NCBI GenBank assembly: GCA_029259185.1
Contig: JAPDJF010000036.1
Location: forward strand, 1-37,475
DNA from: Hadesarchaea archaeon
GTDB lineage: Archaea > Hadarchaeota > Hadarchaeia > Hadarchaeales > WYZ-LMO6
Reading direction: 5' to 3'
DNA: 37,475 nt
The translations under genes were made by a program, and so were the position numbers. The notes under the pieces are model-generated. The model searched no databases, was not told the DNA's origin, and saw only the letters and a program-made list of their open reading frames with translations. Below, piece by piece: positions 16,235-24,667 of the stretch; within the stretch, counting starts at the first letter, position 1, and each line of letters starts with the position of its first letter.

Positions 16235-17494
16235 TTGAGGAGTGAAATCCTCGTCTTGGGTGGGGGTCCAGCTGGTTTGGCTGCGGCCATAGGTGCCCGT
16301 CGCAGCGGTGCTGAAGTCAGGCTGGTCGAGCGATATGGATTCTTGGGGGGCACCGCTACCTCCGGCATATACGGATCACTCTGTGGTTTCTACACATCTG
16401 GACCCCAGCAGATCCAAGTGGTAAAGGGTATCGCGGACGAAATGCTCCAGCTTCTCCGCTCGAGGGATTCCCTCCTAGGACCGGTTCGTTCCGATCCGAT
16501 GGTTGTTCTGCTGTATGATCACCAGACCCTCAAGTTGGTCCTAGATCACATGGTATTGGATGCTGGAGTCGAGCTGATGCTCCACTCCACCGTTACCGGA
16601 GTGAAAAGGGAAGGCGAGGAGATCAAATCCGTAGTAGTGAGCACCAAATCCGGACCCATTGAACTCGAAGGAGAAATCTTCGTGGATGCCACAGGAGATG
16701 CGGACGTCACTGCATTGGCCAACGTGCCCTACGAAAAGGATGTTAACACGATGCAACCGGGGTCGATGATGTTCAAGATCTCAAACGTGGAGACTGAAGA
16801 GGTGATCCCCCTCATCCTCTCAGGCGAACTTCGAGAGCTGATCAAAGAAGCGAACGACTCAAAGGAATACAAAATCCCAAGAGAGGATGGAAATTTGATC
16901 CCCCTACCTCACCAAGGGGAGTTCGTGGTGGGATTCTCGAGGGTATCTGTGGATGGAACTGACGTTTACTCCCTGACCAAGGCAGAACTCGAGGGGCGTC
17001 GCCAAGTGGAGGAGTGCCTGCGATTCTTGAAGGAACGCGTCCCAGGATTCAAAAACGCATACATCTCGGAAATCGCTCTTCAGGTAGGGATAAGAGAGAG
17101 CCGACGGGTGAGGGGGGAATACGTGCTGACTGAGAAAGACGTCCTGTCAGGGGCTAAATTCGACGATGCCGTCGCTTGTTGTGCGTGGCCGATCGAGAGA
17201 CACTTGAGGGACACCAGAAGCACGGACATCCGAACTCTTGAGGGAGACGAATGGTACCAGATACCCTACCGATGCTGTCTTCCCCTAGGAGTGAAAAATC
17301 TACTCGTAGCTGGAAGATGCATCTCAACCACACCAGAAGCACAGGCTTCGACACGGGTTATAGCTCCAAGCATGGCGGTGGGTGAAGCATGTGGAATAGC
17401 AGCGGCGATGTGTGTGAGGGAAAAGCTCTCCCCCCGCGAACTGAATGTCCAAGAACTCCAAAAGGAATTGAGGGACCGGGGAGCCTTTTTGTGA
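16235..17494 (+). CDS. FAD-dependent oxidoreductase (FAD_oxidored-like)
   Basis: A 419-aa flavoprotein that opens with ILVLGGGPAGLAAAIGARRSGAEVRLVERYGFLGGTATSG. This is the Rossmann FAD motif followed by the Gly/Thr-rich GGTAT element of PF12831-like enzymes. VDATGDADVTALANVP (central) and VKNLLVAGRCISTTPEAQASTRVIAPSMAVGEACGIAAA (C-terminal) complete the FAD-binding fold. The substrate is unknown. The start is TTG at 16235, preceded by a TATA-like TTTATTTTC about 35 bp upstream; no better in-frame codon precedes the dinucleotide fold. The stop codon abuts the end of the convergent GPN GTPase gene. Confidence 0.8.
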   Translation: MRSEILVLGGGPAGLAAAIGARRSGAEVRLVERYGFLGGTATSGIYGSLCGFYTSGPQQIQVVKGIADEMLQLLRSRDSLLGPVRSDPMVVLLYDHQTLKLVLDHMVLDAGVELMLHSTVTGVKREGEEIKSVVVSTKSGPIELEGEIFVDATGDADVTALANVPYEKDVNTMQPGSMMFKISNVETEEVIPLILSGELRELIKEANDSKEYKIPREDGNLIPLPHQGEFVVGFSRVSVDGTDVYSLTKAELEGRRQVEECLRFLKERVPGFKNAYISEIALQVGIRESRRVRGEYVLTEKDVLSGAKFDDAVACCAWPIERHLRDTRSTDIRTLEGDEWYQIPYRCCLPLGVKNLLVAGRCISTTPEAQASTRVIAPSMAVGEACGIAAAMCVREKLSPRELNVQELQKELRDRGAFL

Positions 17495-18247
17495 TCAAGT
17501 CAAGTCGCCACAAGTGCAGAATACCTCGTGAACAACATCGTAAAGTTCCCTCATCCCCGCCCCCGTTTTGGCACTCGTCCGCACCACTCTGGCCGGAGGA
17601 AGGAGTTGGACGAGTACTTCCGAGAGTTTCAACGTGAGCTCTGCGCCCACACCTCCGTCCTTCAGCTCATGCTCCGAAAGCTTGCCCGTGAGAATTTCAT
17701 CCACCTCAGGCCCCCGGTCGCCCATCAAGTCTATTTTGTTGAGAACACAGACGACGGGAGTACCCAGTCTCAGCCAAGTGGAGAGTCCCAACAGTCTCGT
17801 CAACACCATTCCGGCCGGTTCTTTCACCACTTCTGCATCCATCAAGAACAGGGAGACCGTAGTACCATCCATCGCCTCGATGAACTCAGGACCCCCATGG
17901 AAGAGGAACACCTCGAGCTGGCCAGGGGTGTCTATGAGTCTGATATCGCCTCCGGCCTCCCTCATTCTCCGGGAGAACTCCACTGCCCTCTGATGGAAGA
18001 GTTCTGCCGCGCGAACCATCGCTCCGTTGGGCCCGAGCCCATACTCATGCATGAGCTGGGAAAGCGTGAAATATTTCCGAACATCGAAATCGGGTTTGAA
18101 CGGAACCCGCTCACAGCCGGGATCGAGGTTCACATACGCTATGCCCCGGTCCGTATTTTGCTCTATCCATTCACCGAAGGTCTTGACGAGACTGCTCTTA
18201 CCAGCCCCTGCTGTACCAAGCAGAAGGATGTTGAGCGGATAGATCAT
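17495..18247 (-). CDS. GPN-loop GTPase
   Basis: A 250-aa archaeal GPN-loop GTPase. The P-loop is GTAGAGKSS (11-19), followed by YVNLDPGCERVPF, the defining Gly-Pro-Asn insert GLGPNGAMV (GPN 72-74), DTPGQLEVF (G3) and LNKIDLM (G4). Family members dimerise, and eukaryotic relatives help assemble RNA polymerase II; the archaeal role is unsettled. The length is typical. It is transcribed divergently from the TIGR04076-like gene with a spacer of about 48 bp. Confidence 0.88.
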   Translation of the reverse strand: MIYPLNILLLGTAGAGKSSLVKTFGEWIEQNTDRGIAYVNLDPGCERVPFKPDFDVRKYFTLSQLMHEYGLGPNGAMVRAAELFHQRAVEFSRRMREAGGDIRLIDTPGQLEVFLFHGGPEFIEAMDGTTVSLFLMDAEVVKEPAGMVLTRLLGLSTWLRLGTPVVCVLNKIDLMGDRGPEVDEILTGKLSEHELKDGGVGAELTLKLSEVLVQLLPPARVVRTSAKTGAGMRELYDVVHEVFCTCGDLT

Positions 18248-18295
18248 TGTTCACCCCCACTCTGGAGGATATAGCTAATCAAGTTTTTTTATCCC

Positions 18296-18595
18296 TTGTT
18301 GAGAAAAAAATCTGGTGAAACCCTGTACGAACTGGTTTTCACAGTCAAAGAGATGCAAAAGGATTGCCCAGCGGGACTCAAGGTCGGTGACAAACTCGTG
18401 TATCGGGAGCCCAACGTGATCTTGGAAGATACGGACAAAATATGTGTATTCGCTCTGGGTTCCATACTCCCGTACATTTCGGCCCTCGTGAGAGAAAGCA
18501 GGGAAGAGGGGGACTGGATTCCCAAAAAGGAAGAGATAATTTGTCCAGACCCCTCGGTCAGAGTTGTCTTCAAGATAACTAGGAGGAAAGTCTGA
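18296..18595 (+). CDS. TIGR04076-like small protein (99 aa)
   Basis: The layout matches the small TIGR04076 family: a strand-rich start (LVFTVKEMQKDCPAGLKVGDKL), a central helix (ALGSILPYISALV) and a C-terminal IICPDPSVRVVFKITR. The two Cys, in DCPAG and ICPDP, are typical positions for this family. Its function is unknown. The start is TTG at 18296 (a second TTG follows directly); no ATG is available. It is 6 bp upstream of the sixA-like gene and likely shares its transcript. Confidence 0.65.
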   Translation: MLRKKSGETLYELVFTVKEMQKDCPAGLKVGDKLVYREPNVILEDTDKICVFALGSILPYISALVRESREEGDWIPKKEEIICPDPSVRVVFKITRRKV

Positions 18596-18601
18596 CCCCC
18601 T

Positions 18602-19075
18602 ATGGCTCTATACATAGTCCAACACGCGGAAGCGAAAAGGGAGGAAGAGGATCCATCAAGACCCCTCTCACCGAAAGGCAAGAGGGATGCGGAGAAGATC
18701 GCGAGTTATCTCGGGAGGTTGGGTCTCCGTCTTGACAAAGTGGTGCACAGTCAAAAACTCCGTGCCAAACAGACCGCAGAAATTTTGGCTTCCCGATTGG
18801 GGGTGAGAGAAGTTGTTGAGGACGTGAACCTATCACCGAATGCTGATCCAAAAATTTGGGAAGACCGTATCTCGAAAGAAACCGGAGATATCATGGTAGT
18901 AGGGCATCTCCCCCATTTGGCTAGGCTCACCGGGCGTCTGCTGTGTAACGACGAAAACCGCTCACCCATAGCCTTTCAGATGGGGGGAGTGGTATGCTTG
19001 GAGAAAGACGAGAGCGGAAGATGGGTTCTGAAATGGATGCTGATTCCTCAACTCCTCACCACCACTGAGAGGTGA
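18602..19075 (+). CDS. Phosphohistidine phosphatase SixA-like (histidine phosphatase superfamily)
   Basis: A 157-aa protein that begins ALYIVQHAEAKREEEDPSRPLSPKGKRDA. This is the branch-1 histidine phosphatase motif with His8 and the following basic residues (QHAEA in place of RHG/RHA). VVHSQKLRAKQTAEIL and VVGHLPHLARL, with the second catalytic His, follow. SixA removes phosphate from His-containing phosphotransfer domains in bacteria; the archaeal substrate is unknown. The ATG is 6 bp after the previous stop. Confidence 0.82.
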   Translation: MALYIVQHAEAKREEEDPSRPLSPKGKRDAEKIASYLGRLGLRLDKVVHSQKLRAKQTAEILASRLGVREVVEDVNLSPNADPKIWEDRISKETGDIMVVGHLPHLARLTGRLLCNDENRSPIAFQMGGVVCLEKDESGRWVLKWMLIPQLLTTTER

Positions 19076-19109
19076 TGGAAAACCATGAACGAAAGACACT
19101 CACGGATTC

Positions 19110-19211
19110 TTAAATCCCTCCAAGCAATAGTTGGGGGTACTCCATGTATGGACATCTCAGCAAGCATTCCCCGCAGAAGTCACATTTAGAGCGATCCCAC
19201 AACGAAAGCAT
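19110..19211 (-). CDS. Mini ferredoxin-like protein or Fe-S protein fragment (33 aa)
   Basis: A minus-strand frame from ATG at 19211 to TAA at 19110-19112 reads through KCDFCGECLLRCPYMEYP. That is a perfect CxxCxxCxxxCP [4Fe-4S] motif. An AT-rich, TATA-like stretch (AAATATTAAT) lies upstream. Such motifs usually open longer Fe-S oxidoreductase subunits that pair with FAD-linked oxidases. Here the frame ends only about 13 residues after the motif, so it may be an N-terminal fragment. It could also be a genuine mini-ferredoxin. It sits alone in an otherwise empty spacer between the sixA-like gene and the MMP2-like gene. Confidence 0.4.
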   Translation of the reverse strand: MLSLWDRSKCDFCGECLLRCPYMEYPQLLLGGI

Positions 19212-19310
19212 TCCGCTACTCAGAATTAATATTTGGTTCCATCCATCTACCACCGGATGAAAAATATAAATTGGAAAATGATGAAACGGATTGTTTCAAA
19301 GGAGCCTCGT

Positions 19311-20255
19311 ATGAAGGAGCTTAACTTAAAAAAACTGGTAGAGGATCTGAGGAATTTCAAACCACTCATCCGAAAGTCATCTATATCGGAACTCATGCAG
19401 ATAGTCAAAACCGATTCTCTTGAAGATGCGGGCTTTATAAGAATCGGAAGAAGGGTAATCGTTCTTTCCTGTGACGGGATAATGGAATGGATAGTTAAAA
19501 AATTCCCAAGGGCAGCGGGATACTACTCGGTTCTAGCCAACGTTCAAGATGTTGTTTGTAAAGGAGGGAGACCTGTGGGATTCCTCTACGTGATCTCTTC
19601 CCCCTCGGTCGAGAAGAGAAAAAAGATAGCCGAGGGAATAAAAGAGGGATTGGAGAAATTTGACATAAAGTTCCTGAAAGCCCACACCCATCCCGATACG
19701 AGCTATCACTCGATCGACGGGATGTGCGTGGGTTTGGCCAAAAAAGTGCTCAGAAGCAATACCGCAGAGTCAGGAGACCACCTCCTCCTCGCGGTGGACC
19801 TCAAGGGAACTTTCACCAAGGGGAGGATCCTAAACGCCTTCGAATCAACCTCGCAAAGAACCAACGAGGAGATAAGAAGACAGATAGAAGGTATGGCCAA
19901 AGTGGCTGAGAGAGAACTCGCGTCGGCGGCGAAAGATGTGAGTGCTCCAGGCATAGTGGGAACTACCGCTATGCTCTGCGAGTATAGTAGGGTCGGTGCA
20001 TTAATCGACCTGAAGAAGATACCAATTCCTCCCGGAATGGATCTCCGGGAATGGCTCCTCACCTACCCCAGCACTTGCTACGTCTTAAGCACCAAAAAGC
20101 CAGAGGAATGCTCGAGAACGCTATCAAAGTACGGACTCCACACAGCCGTGATAGGGAGAATAATCCCTGAGAAGAAAGTCGTTCTCAAGTCCGGGAAAAG
20201 GTGGGAAATTTTCATGGACCTGAACAAAGAATCTATCTTCGGATTTCGAAAATAA
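19311..20255 (+). CDS. AIR synthase-related protein, methanogenesis marker protein 2-like
   Basis: A 314-aa relative of ThiL/SelD/PurM. It has an N-terminal helix, then VIVLSCDGIMEWIVKKFPRAAGYYSVLANVQDVVCKGGRPVGF in the place of the GDDAA and DLAAMGG elements of ThiL. DHLLLAVDLKG and the ATP-binding C-terminal half follow. The absence of a clear GGEDFEL motif separates it from ThiL. The closest family I can recall is methanogenesis marker protein 2. I chose the ATG at 19311 because AAGGAG lies 6 bp upstream, although the frame is open back to 19233. Its role is unknown; it may bind ATP and a small substrate. The frame ends 1 bp before the convergent TatD gene. Confidence 0.6.
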   Translation: MKELNLKKLVEDLRNFKPLIRKSSISELMQIVKTDSLEDAGFIRIGRRVIVLSCDGIMEWIVKKFPRAAGYYSVLANVQDVVCKGGRPVGFLYVISSPSVEKRKKIAEGIKEGLEKFDIKFLKAHTHPDTSYHSIDGMCVGLAKKVLRSNTAESGDHLLLAVDLKGTFTKGRILNAFESTSQRTNEEIRRQIEGMAKVAERELASAAKDVSAPGIVGTTAMLCEYSRVGALIDLKKIPIPPGMDLREWLLTYPSTCYVLSTKKPEECSRTLSKYGLHTAVIGRIIPEKKVVLKSGKRWEIFMDLNKESIFGFRK

Positions 20256-20256
20256 C

Positions 20257-20994
20257 CTATAGTTCCAACCCGAACACCTTTATCGCGTTTTCGGTGGTTC
20301 TCTCCGCTACTTCCTTTTCGTCGAGATTCTTGATCTCAGAAACTGCTTTTAGGGATCTCAGCACATCCTTGGGTCTGGACTCTACACCCCTATACTTCAC
20401 GGGAGAATCCGTCTCAAGCAACACCCGATCTAACGGACACTCCTTAATAGCCGATATGTGGGGGACACTGTATTCCGCCGCCGGAGTTGCAGAGATATAG
20501 TGTCCCTCCTCAAGCACCTCTTGGAGAATCTCCAGAGGACCCGTGTACCAGTGGAACACAGAAGGGGGAATGTTTTCCCCTTTCAAGCTCTCTAACGTTT
20601 CCATCCAAGCCCACCTAGAGTGGACGATGAGGGGCTTCTTGAATCTAGATGCTAGACTCACCACTTCCTCGAACGCTTCCAACTGGAGTCTTTTCGGCTT
20701 AGGGATCTTGAAATCCATACCCACCTCTCCAAGAGCTACGCACTCCTCCACATGCTCCCTCACGAATTCTAGGACCTCCCTGAAGTTCTCATCCAAACAC
20801 CAAGGGTGCAGACCCAATGCTGGAAAAACGAGTCCCGGATAGGTCTCACCCAAACTCAAGACCCGCTCATTGGAATCCTTATCCATACCCACCGCTATGA
20901 CACCGATCACCCCTGCCTCTCTAGCTTCATCCAGTGCTCGCTCAAGATCCGAGATCTCCTCTAAGTGGGAATGGGAATCTATCAGCCGAAACAC
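20257..20994 (-). CDS. TatD-family metal-dependent hydrolase
   Basis: A 245-aa TIM-barrel hydrolase. The metal ligands appear as DSHSHLEE near the start, ALGEVGMDF, LIVHSRWA and FHWYTG in the middle, and ETDSP near the C-terminus. TatD proteins bind two divalent metals and act as DNase or phosphoesterase; the exact substrate here is unknown. The length is typical for the archaeal branch. Confidence 0.85.
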   Translation of the reverse strand: MFRLIDSHSHLEEISDLERALDEAREAGVIGVIAVGMDKDSNERVLSLGETYPGLVFPALGLHPWCLDENFREVLEFVREHVEECVALGEVGMDFKIPKPKRLQLEAFEEVVSLASRFKKPLIVHSRWAWMETLESLKGENIPPSVFHWYTGPLEILQEVLEEGHYISATPAAEYSVPHISAIKECPLDRVLLETDSPVKYRGVESRPKDVLRSLKAVSEIKNLDEKEVAERTTENAIKVFGLEL

Positions 20995-21051
20995 GTCTGA
21001 TGTACTCGAAAAAAATTAAAAAATTGTTGGGGAAAAACGAGGTCTTTCACC

Positions 21052-22260
21052 CTAAGATGAACTCAACCCATATTTTTCAGCTATTTCGAAGAACGCATCT
21101 CTTACCTTTCTTATCTTCTCCCAGTCCAAACCATAGGTGTTGAGCTTGAAGTGTTTGGATAACCCGGGTTGGATGCCTACGATGCCTCGTTCTCGTAGCT
21201 CCTCGTAAAGAAAGTATCCCCTTCGCTTGTGGGTTTGGGATACCCTGTAAAATCCATCCGATTCGAAGTGGATCAGCGTGTGTTGCTTTGGCTTAGTACC
21301 GAGTTGTTTCATGCCTTCGATCCGCTCAAGCTCTTCAACCAAAAACCTTGCTTTTTCCACCTCTTCTTGCCACCGTTCAACTCGTTTGACCACGTAGGGA
21401 AATGATGCCATCAGCGATAAGAGAGGTGCACCCATCACCGTACATCCGAGCAAAGCGTACTCCTTAAGTCCAAATTTGCGTTTGCTCCAATCTCCCGTTA
21501 TCTTAGATCTCGCCAGCACCCGGTCGGCTAATTCCTCCTTAAGTGCCAAGATCCCAGTCGGTGCACTCGCCGCCCAACTCTTGTGTCCACTGCTCACGAG
21601 AATATCCACACCGAGTTCTTTGCAGTTTATGGGCATTATCCCCGCAGTATAAGCGGCATTCAATAGAAAGGGCACGCCGTATTCCTTACATATCTTTCCC
21701 ACAATTCGTGCATCGTTGAGATTCCCGTACAGATAGTCAACATGGGTTAGAAGCACGACTGCTGGAAGCTTGCCCGTTTCTCTTTTGACCTCTTCTATTT
21801 TTTCAGCATATGCGCTGAGATCCACCTTGAACTCCGGGTAGCCGGTGTGGGGAACCTCCTTAATCCTCAGACGGGCTAGCTCTGCGGCGAGGTAGCTCGA
21901 ATAGTGAGAAAGACCGTCTAAAACCACATAATCACCGGGCTCCCCCAGGGTTGTGAATGCTATGAACTTCGCCTCCCTGCAACGGGTCACAACTCTCGCG
22001 ACATCCATTCCCAAGAACTCTGCTAGATCTCTCATGAATTGAGCTATGGGGGGACGTTCAACCGCATCGAGTCTAGGGGTTTTGGGGGGACACCAATCAC
22101 AGGTGGAGTATCCATCGCCAAACTCGAGCAGTACCTTCCGTGCGGCGTCTGTGAGCACTCCCCCACGCTGGATGGGGTGAAGGTTGATATATTTCTCCTC
22201 TTTAAACTCGCGTCGGAGATGAAGATATCGTTCGAGTCTCTCATTCGGAATTCTTAACAT
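21052..22260 (-). CDS. Sep-tRNA:Cys-tRNA synthase (SepCysS)
   Basis: SepCysS converts O-phosphoseryl-tRNA(Cys) to Cys-tRNA(Cys) with a sulfur donor and PLP. Taking MLRIPNERLE as the start (ATG at 22260; AAGGAG about 8 bp upstream; 2 bp after the E1 stop) gives 402 aa. Cys54 and Cys57 (TCDWCPP) and Cys273 (GCTVMGAP) correspond to the essential Cys trio of the family. Lys227 (SGHKSWAASAPTG) is the PLP lysine. An in-frame ATG at 22287 would overlap the previous gene. Its presence implies that this archaeon makes cysteine on tRNA, with a SepRS elsewhere in the genome. It is in one run with the E1-like and MMP8 genes. Confidence 0.9.
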   Translation of the reverse strand: MLRIPNERLERYLHLRREFKEEKYINLHPIQRGGVLTDAARKVLLEFGDGYSTCDWCPPKTPRLDAVERPPIAQFMRDLAEFLGMDVARVVTRCREAKFIAFTTLGEPGDYVVLDGLSHYSSYLAAELARLRIKEVPHTGYPEFKVDLSAYAEKIEEVKRETGKLPAVVLLTHVDYLYGNLNDARIVGKICKEYGVPFLLNAAYTAGIMPINCKELGVDILVSSGHKSWAASAPTGILALKEELADRVLARSKITGDWSKRKFGLKEYALLGCTVMGAPLLSLMASFPYVVKRVERWQEEVEKARFLVEELERIEGMKQLGTKPKQHTLIHFESDGFYRVSQTHKRRGYFLYEELRERGIVGIQPGLSKHFKLNTYGLDWEKIRKVRDAFFEIAEKYGLSSS

Positions 22261-22262
22261 GC

Positions 22263-23039
22263 TCACATCTCCTTTCTCCTTCTGCACACAGGACAGTTAA
22301 GATTTCGTTCGAGCTTTATTTCGTCAAAGCTCATATCCTTACCATTGAAAACGAGCATCCGTCCCACCAAAGGCTTGCCTATCTTCGTAATGAGCTTGAT
22401 CGCTTCCATCGCTTGAAGACAACCCATTACCCCTGGCGTCGCACCGAGTACGGGGAAAACCGGTCGGGTGGGTGGCTCCTTGGGTATAAAACATCTGAGA
22501 CATGGGGACTTACCAGGTACAATCGTCACAAGCTGCCCCACCAATCCTTCAACCGCAGCATGAATGAAGGGTATACCGAGCCGCACGCAAGCCTCGTTCA
22601 GCAAGAACCTAGTAGGGTAGTTATCCATTCCATCGATGACGATGTCCGCCCCCCTAAGGAGTTCATCCACGTTCTCACGAGTTATCCTTTTTTGTTCACC
22701 CTCGACCTTAACGTTCGGATTGATCGCACGTAATTTTTCAACAGCCGATTCGATCTTGGAGCGATCGATATCTGCCTCCCAGTGTAGTACTTGACGATTG
22801 AGGTTCGTCAGCTCCACCAGCTGCTCATCGATTATCCTTAAGTATCCAACACCCGCTACGGTGAGATATATGGAAGATGAACTTCCCAACCCACCTACTC
22901 CCGCTACCACCACGCGAGCCCTCTTCAGCTTAAGCTGTGCTTGTTTACCAAAACTAGGAATGATCATCTGTCGGTTGTAACGTTTAAGTTCCGCTGGCTT
23001 CAGTGTGGCAACATGAAGCTTTTTTTTCATGACGGACAT
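22263..23039 (-). CDS. E1-like adenylyltransferase (ThiF/MoeB/UbaA family)
   Basis: A 258-aa HesA/MoeB/ThiF protein. RYNRQMIIPSFG opens the fold, with VVAGVGGLGSSSS (46-55) as the ATP motif and VELTNLNRQVLH and IDGMDNYPTRF as the adenylate and acceptor-binding segments. CLRC (180-183) and CPVC (249-252) give the structural zinc. Such enzymes adenylate the C-terminal Gly of a ubiquitin-like carrier (ThiS, MoaD or SAMP) so it can be thiocarboxylated. A ThiS/MoaD-like carrier is encoded 1.3 kb away (24318-24524). It overlaps the end of the MMP8 gene by 13 bp. Confidence 0.88.
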   Translation of the reverse strand: MSVMKKKLHVATLKPAELKRYNRQMIIPSFGKQAQLKLKRARVVVAGVGGLGSSSSIYLTVAGVGYLRIIDEQLVELTNLNRQVLHWEADIDRSKIESAVEKLRAINPNVKVEGEQKRITRENVDELLRGADIVIDGMDNYPTRFLLNEACVRLGIPFIHAAVEGLVGQLVTIVPGKSPCLRCFIPKEPPTRPVFPVLGATPGVMGCLQAMEAIKLITKIGKPLVGRMLVFNGKDMSFDEIKLERNLNCPVCRRRKEM

Positions 23040-23905
23040 TCACCCCCTGTTTTATTCCATTTTACGAAAGAGGGAATGGAGGTCTTTCCCCCCTCGACTG
23101 CCAACAGTTTCCCTCTCTTCAAAACAATCTTTTCTTGGATCCTTAAGATCATTTCCCCAAATCCGGTCAAAGCATAAGCTGGAATGTTCTTTCCGAAAAT
23201 CGCCCTAGCCCTGGGACCGATCGATTTCCTCACCACTCTGGATGCACATGCGTACACGATATCCGCTTTTTCGATGAATGGAATCAAATTCTCTTTCACT
23301 CCCGTGGTATGGATCACGAGTATGAGGAAAGCTGCCCCACTCTCCCCTTCGAGTCCCCTCATCGCTGGGATCAATCCAGCATCAGAACCCATAACCGTCA
23401 CACCGATTTTAGTATATCCGGCCGCCAAAGCCTCCTCAACCCCCTTGAGCTGATTTATTTCAGCGGTGGAGGGGTCCAACACCCTCGCTTCTCTCTCCAT
23501 GAGTTTTTCTATTACCGCTGGAATGGGTGTAGTCTCAATGAGTGCACTCATTACCATACCACTCCCCTGGACAACCGATGGTTCCTCTGATGATGGTACC
23601 AGCTCCATCACACATCGTTACGGCCGCTTCGATGAGCCCTTCCTTTAGAGCCGTTGCCAGACATTCAGAGGCTCCGAACCCAACGCCGAAGCTCTCCATC
23701 TCCACGAGTCTTCGAGAAGTACACAATCCAAAGAGCGCGATTCTCCGCTCCATAGACTTTCTAACACTCTCCACGGTTTGCTATCTACCCGCATGCTCGA
23801 AAAGAATATCGGGCAGAACTTAGTTTTGGGTTCCTCAACCGAGATGACTCCCCCTCCGCTGACAATGATTCTCGCTTTTGCTACCTCCCACACATGTCTA
23901 TCCAT
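23027..23905 (-). pseudogene. Methanogenesis marker protein 8 (DUF2099), split by two frameshifts
   Basis: ATG at 23905 (GGAGAGG just upstream) starts MDRHVWEVAKARIIVSGGG in frame A, up to FCPIFFSSMRVDSK. The homology then continues in frame B as TVESVRKSMERRIALFG to CDGAGTII, and returns to frame A at EEPSVVQGSGMVMSALIETTPIP through the stop at 23027. The first shift is at a three-A run (reverse-strand AAA) near 23777-23779, where a fourth A would restore the frame. The second is near 23600. MMP8 is found mainly in methanogens and close relatives and has no firm function. Whether the breaks are genuine or assembly errors cannot be told here. Confidence 0.72.
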
Positions 23906-24097
23906 GCCTCTCCACATTCGATGATACAAAAAGCTGTAGATGCTAAGAGGGAATATCCACAAGGAGCTGAGCACAATGTGCACAACGCATACCTTCTATT
24001 TCAAGAACTATTTCTTCAGCGATCTCTCCCACTTGATCTCCGCTTTCTTGATATAACAGCGTTAAAATTTAAAAGGTTTCTTTTTAACAGTTCAACG

Positions 24098-24316
24098 ATG
24101 GTCAAGGTCAGATTTTTCGCCCCTCTAGAGAACTCGCGAAGAGAATCAGAGGTGAGAAACATGTGTTCTCCCCTGAGGATTCCCCCTGAACGTGGAAGAA
24201 AACCCCGAGAGGAACCCTCCCTAATGCCTGAAAAGAAAATCAAGTGGTTTCAAAATCTGGATACAATAGATGGACGAGGATACTGTATCGATCCTTCCCC
24301 AGTTGGTGGTGGATAA
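24098..24316 (+). pseudogene. MoaD/ThiS-like carrier gene, degraded by several frameshifts
   Basis: The ATG at 24098 starts MVKVRFFAP, the usual MoaD opening. One frame over, RELAKRIRGEKHVFSPED continues it. In another frame is IKWFQNLDT, and then DEDTVSILP and finally PVGGG with a stop at 24314-24316. A MoaD-type protein would end in such a GG tail. At least three frame changes are needed; one is solved by one more C in the run before AGTTGG. This looks like a decayed gene just upstream of the intact carrier, but local sequence errors are possible. Confidence 0.55.
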
Positions 24317-24317
24317 A

Positions 24318-24524
24318 ATGAAAGTCAAGGTCCGAGTACTCGATGATCTTGAAGAGAAAGAAGTGGAATTGCCCGAGCGTTCCAAAGTTAGAACACTTCT
24401 ACTCGAACTCAAATTGAGAGAGGAAGGAATAGTCGTTATTCGAGATAGAAAGATCCTGAGGAAAGAAGAGAGCCTGCAAGATGGTGACAGGATCAGGATC
24501 TTACCTATCGCGATCGGGGGATGA
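24318..24524 (+). CDS. ThiS/SAMP-like ubiquitin-fold sulfur carrier (68 aa)
   Basis: ATG at 24318, right after the stop of the degraded MoaD-like gene. It encodes a beta-grasp protein, MKVKVRVLDDLEEKEVELPE, with RSKVRTLLLELKL in the middle and QDGDRIRILPIAIGG at the end. The C-terminal Gly-Gly is where an E1 adenylates and thiocarboxylates the carrier. It can donate sulfur for thiamine, molybdopterin or tRNA thiolation, or serve as a SAMP protein modifier. The E1-like gene is at 22263-23039 and the cysteine desulfurase at 25526. A GGTGGTGG stretch precedes the ATG. Confidence 0.8.
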   Translation: MKVKVRVLDDLEEKEVELPERSKVRTLLLELKLREEGIVVIRDRKILRKEESLQDGDRIRILPIAIGG

Positions 24525-24534
24525 AGTTGCACTT

Positions 24535-24660
24535 TCATTTTCCGGTATAAATTTTTTGTTCCTGCTCTCGAAGGAGCTTGCCGATCTCTCGGATGGGTTT
24601 AATCGTGCCGATTTCGTCGTTGACGTTGGCCAAAAGGAGAATGCTCGCGGGTAAGAAAGA
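24535..24660 (-). pseudogene. Fragment resembling a NifS/IscS-type cysteine desulfurase
   Basis: On the minus strand a frame reads SILLLANVNDEIGTIKPIRE and IGKLLREQ, then stops at 24535. This matches the NNEIGTIQPI-EIG stretch of NifS/IscS proteins. It is only about 40 residues and lacks the PLP lysine and catalytic Cys. The intact desulfurase of this window has a different version of the same stretch (NAVGSIQPVEEIGKIA), so it is not a simple copy of that gene. Confidence 0.45.
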
Positions 24661-24667
24661 CCCTCGG

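Noticed and set aside
23770-23910. Readthrough of the TAG in frame B of MMP8, for example as pyrrolysine
   Set aside because: Frame A to frame B by one missing A gives an alignment of the expected length without using the TAG, so no recoding is needed.
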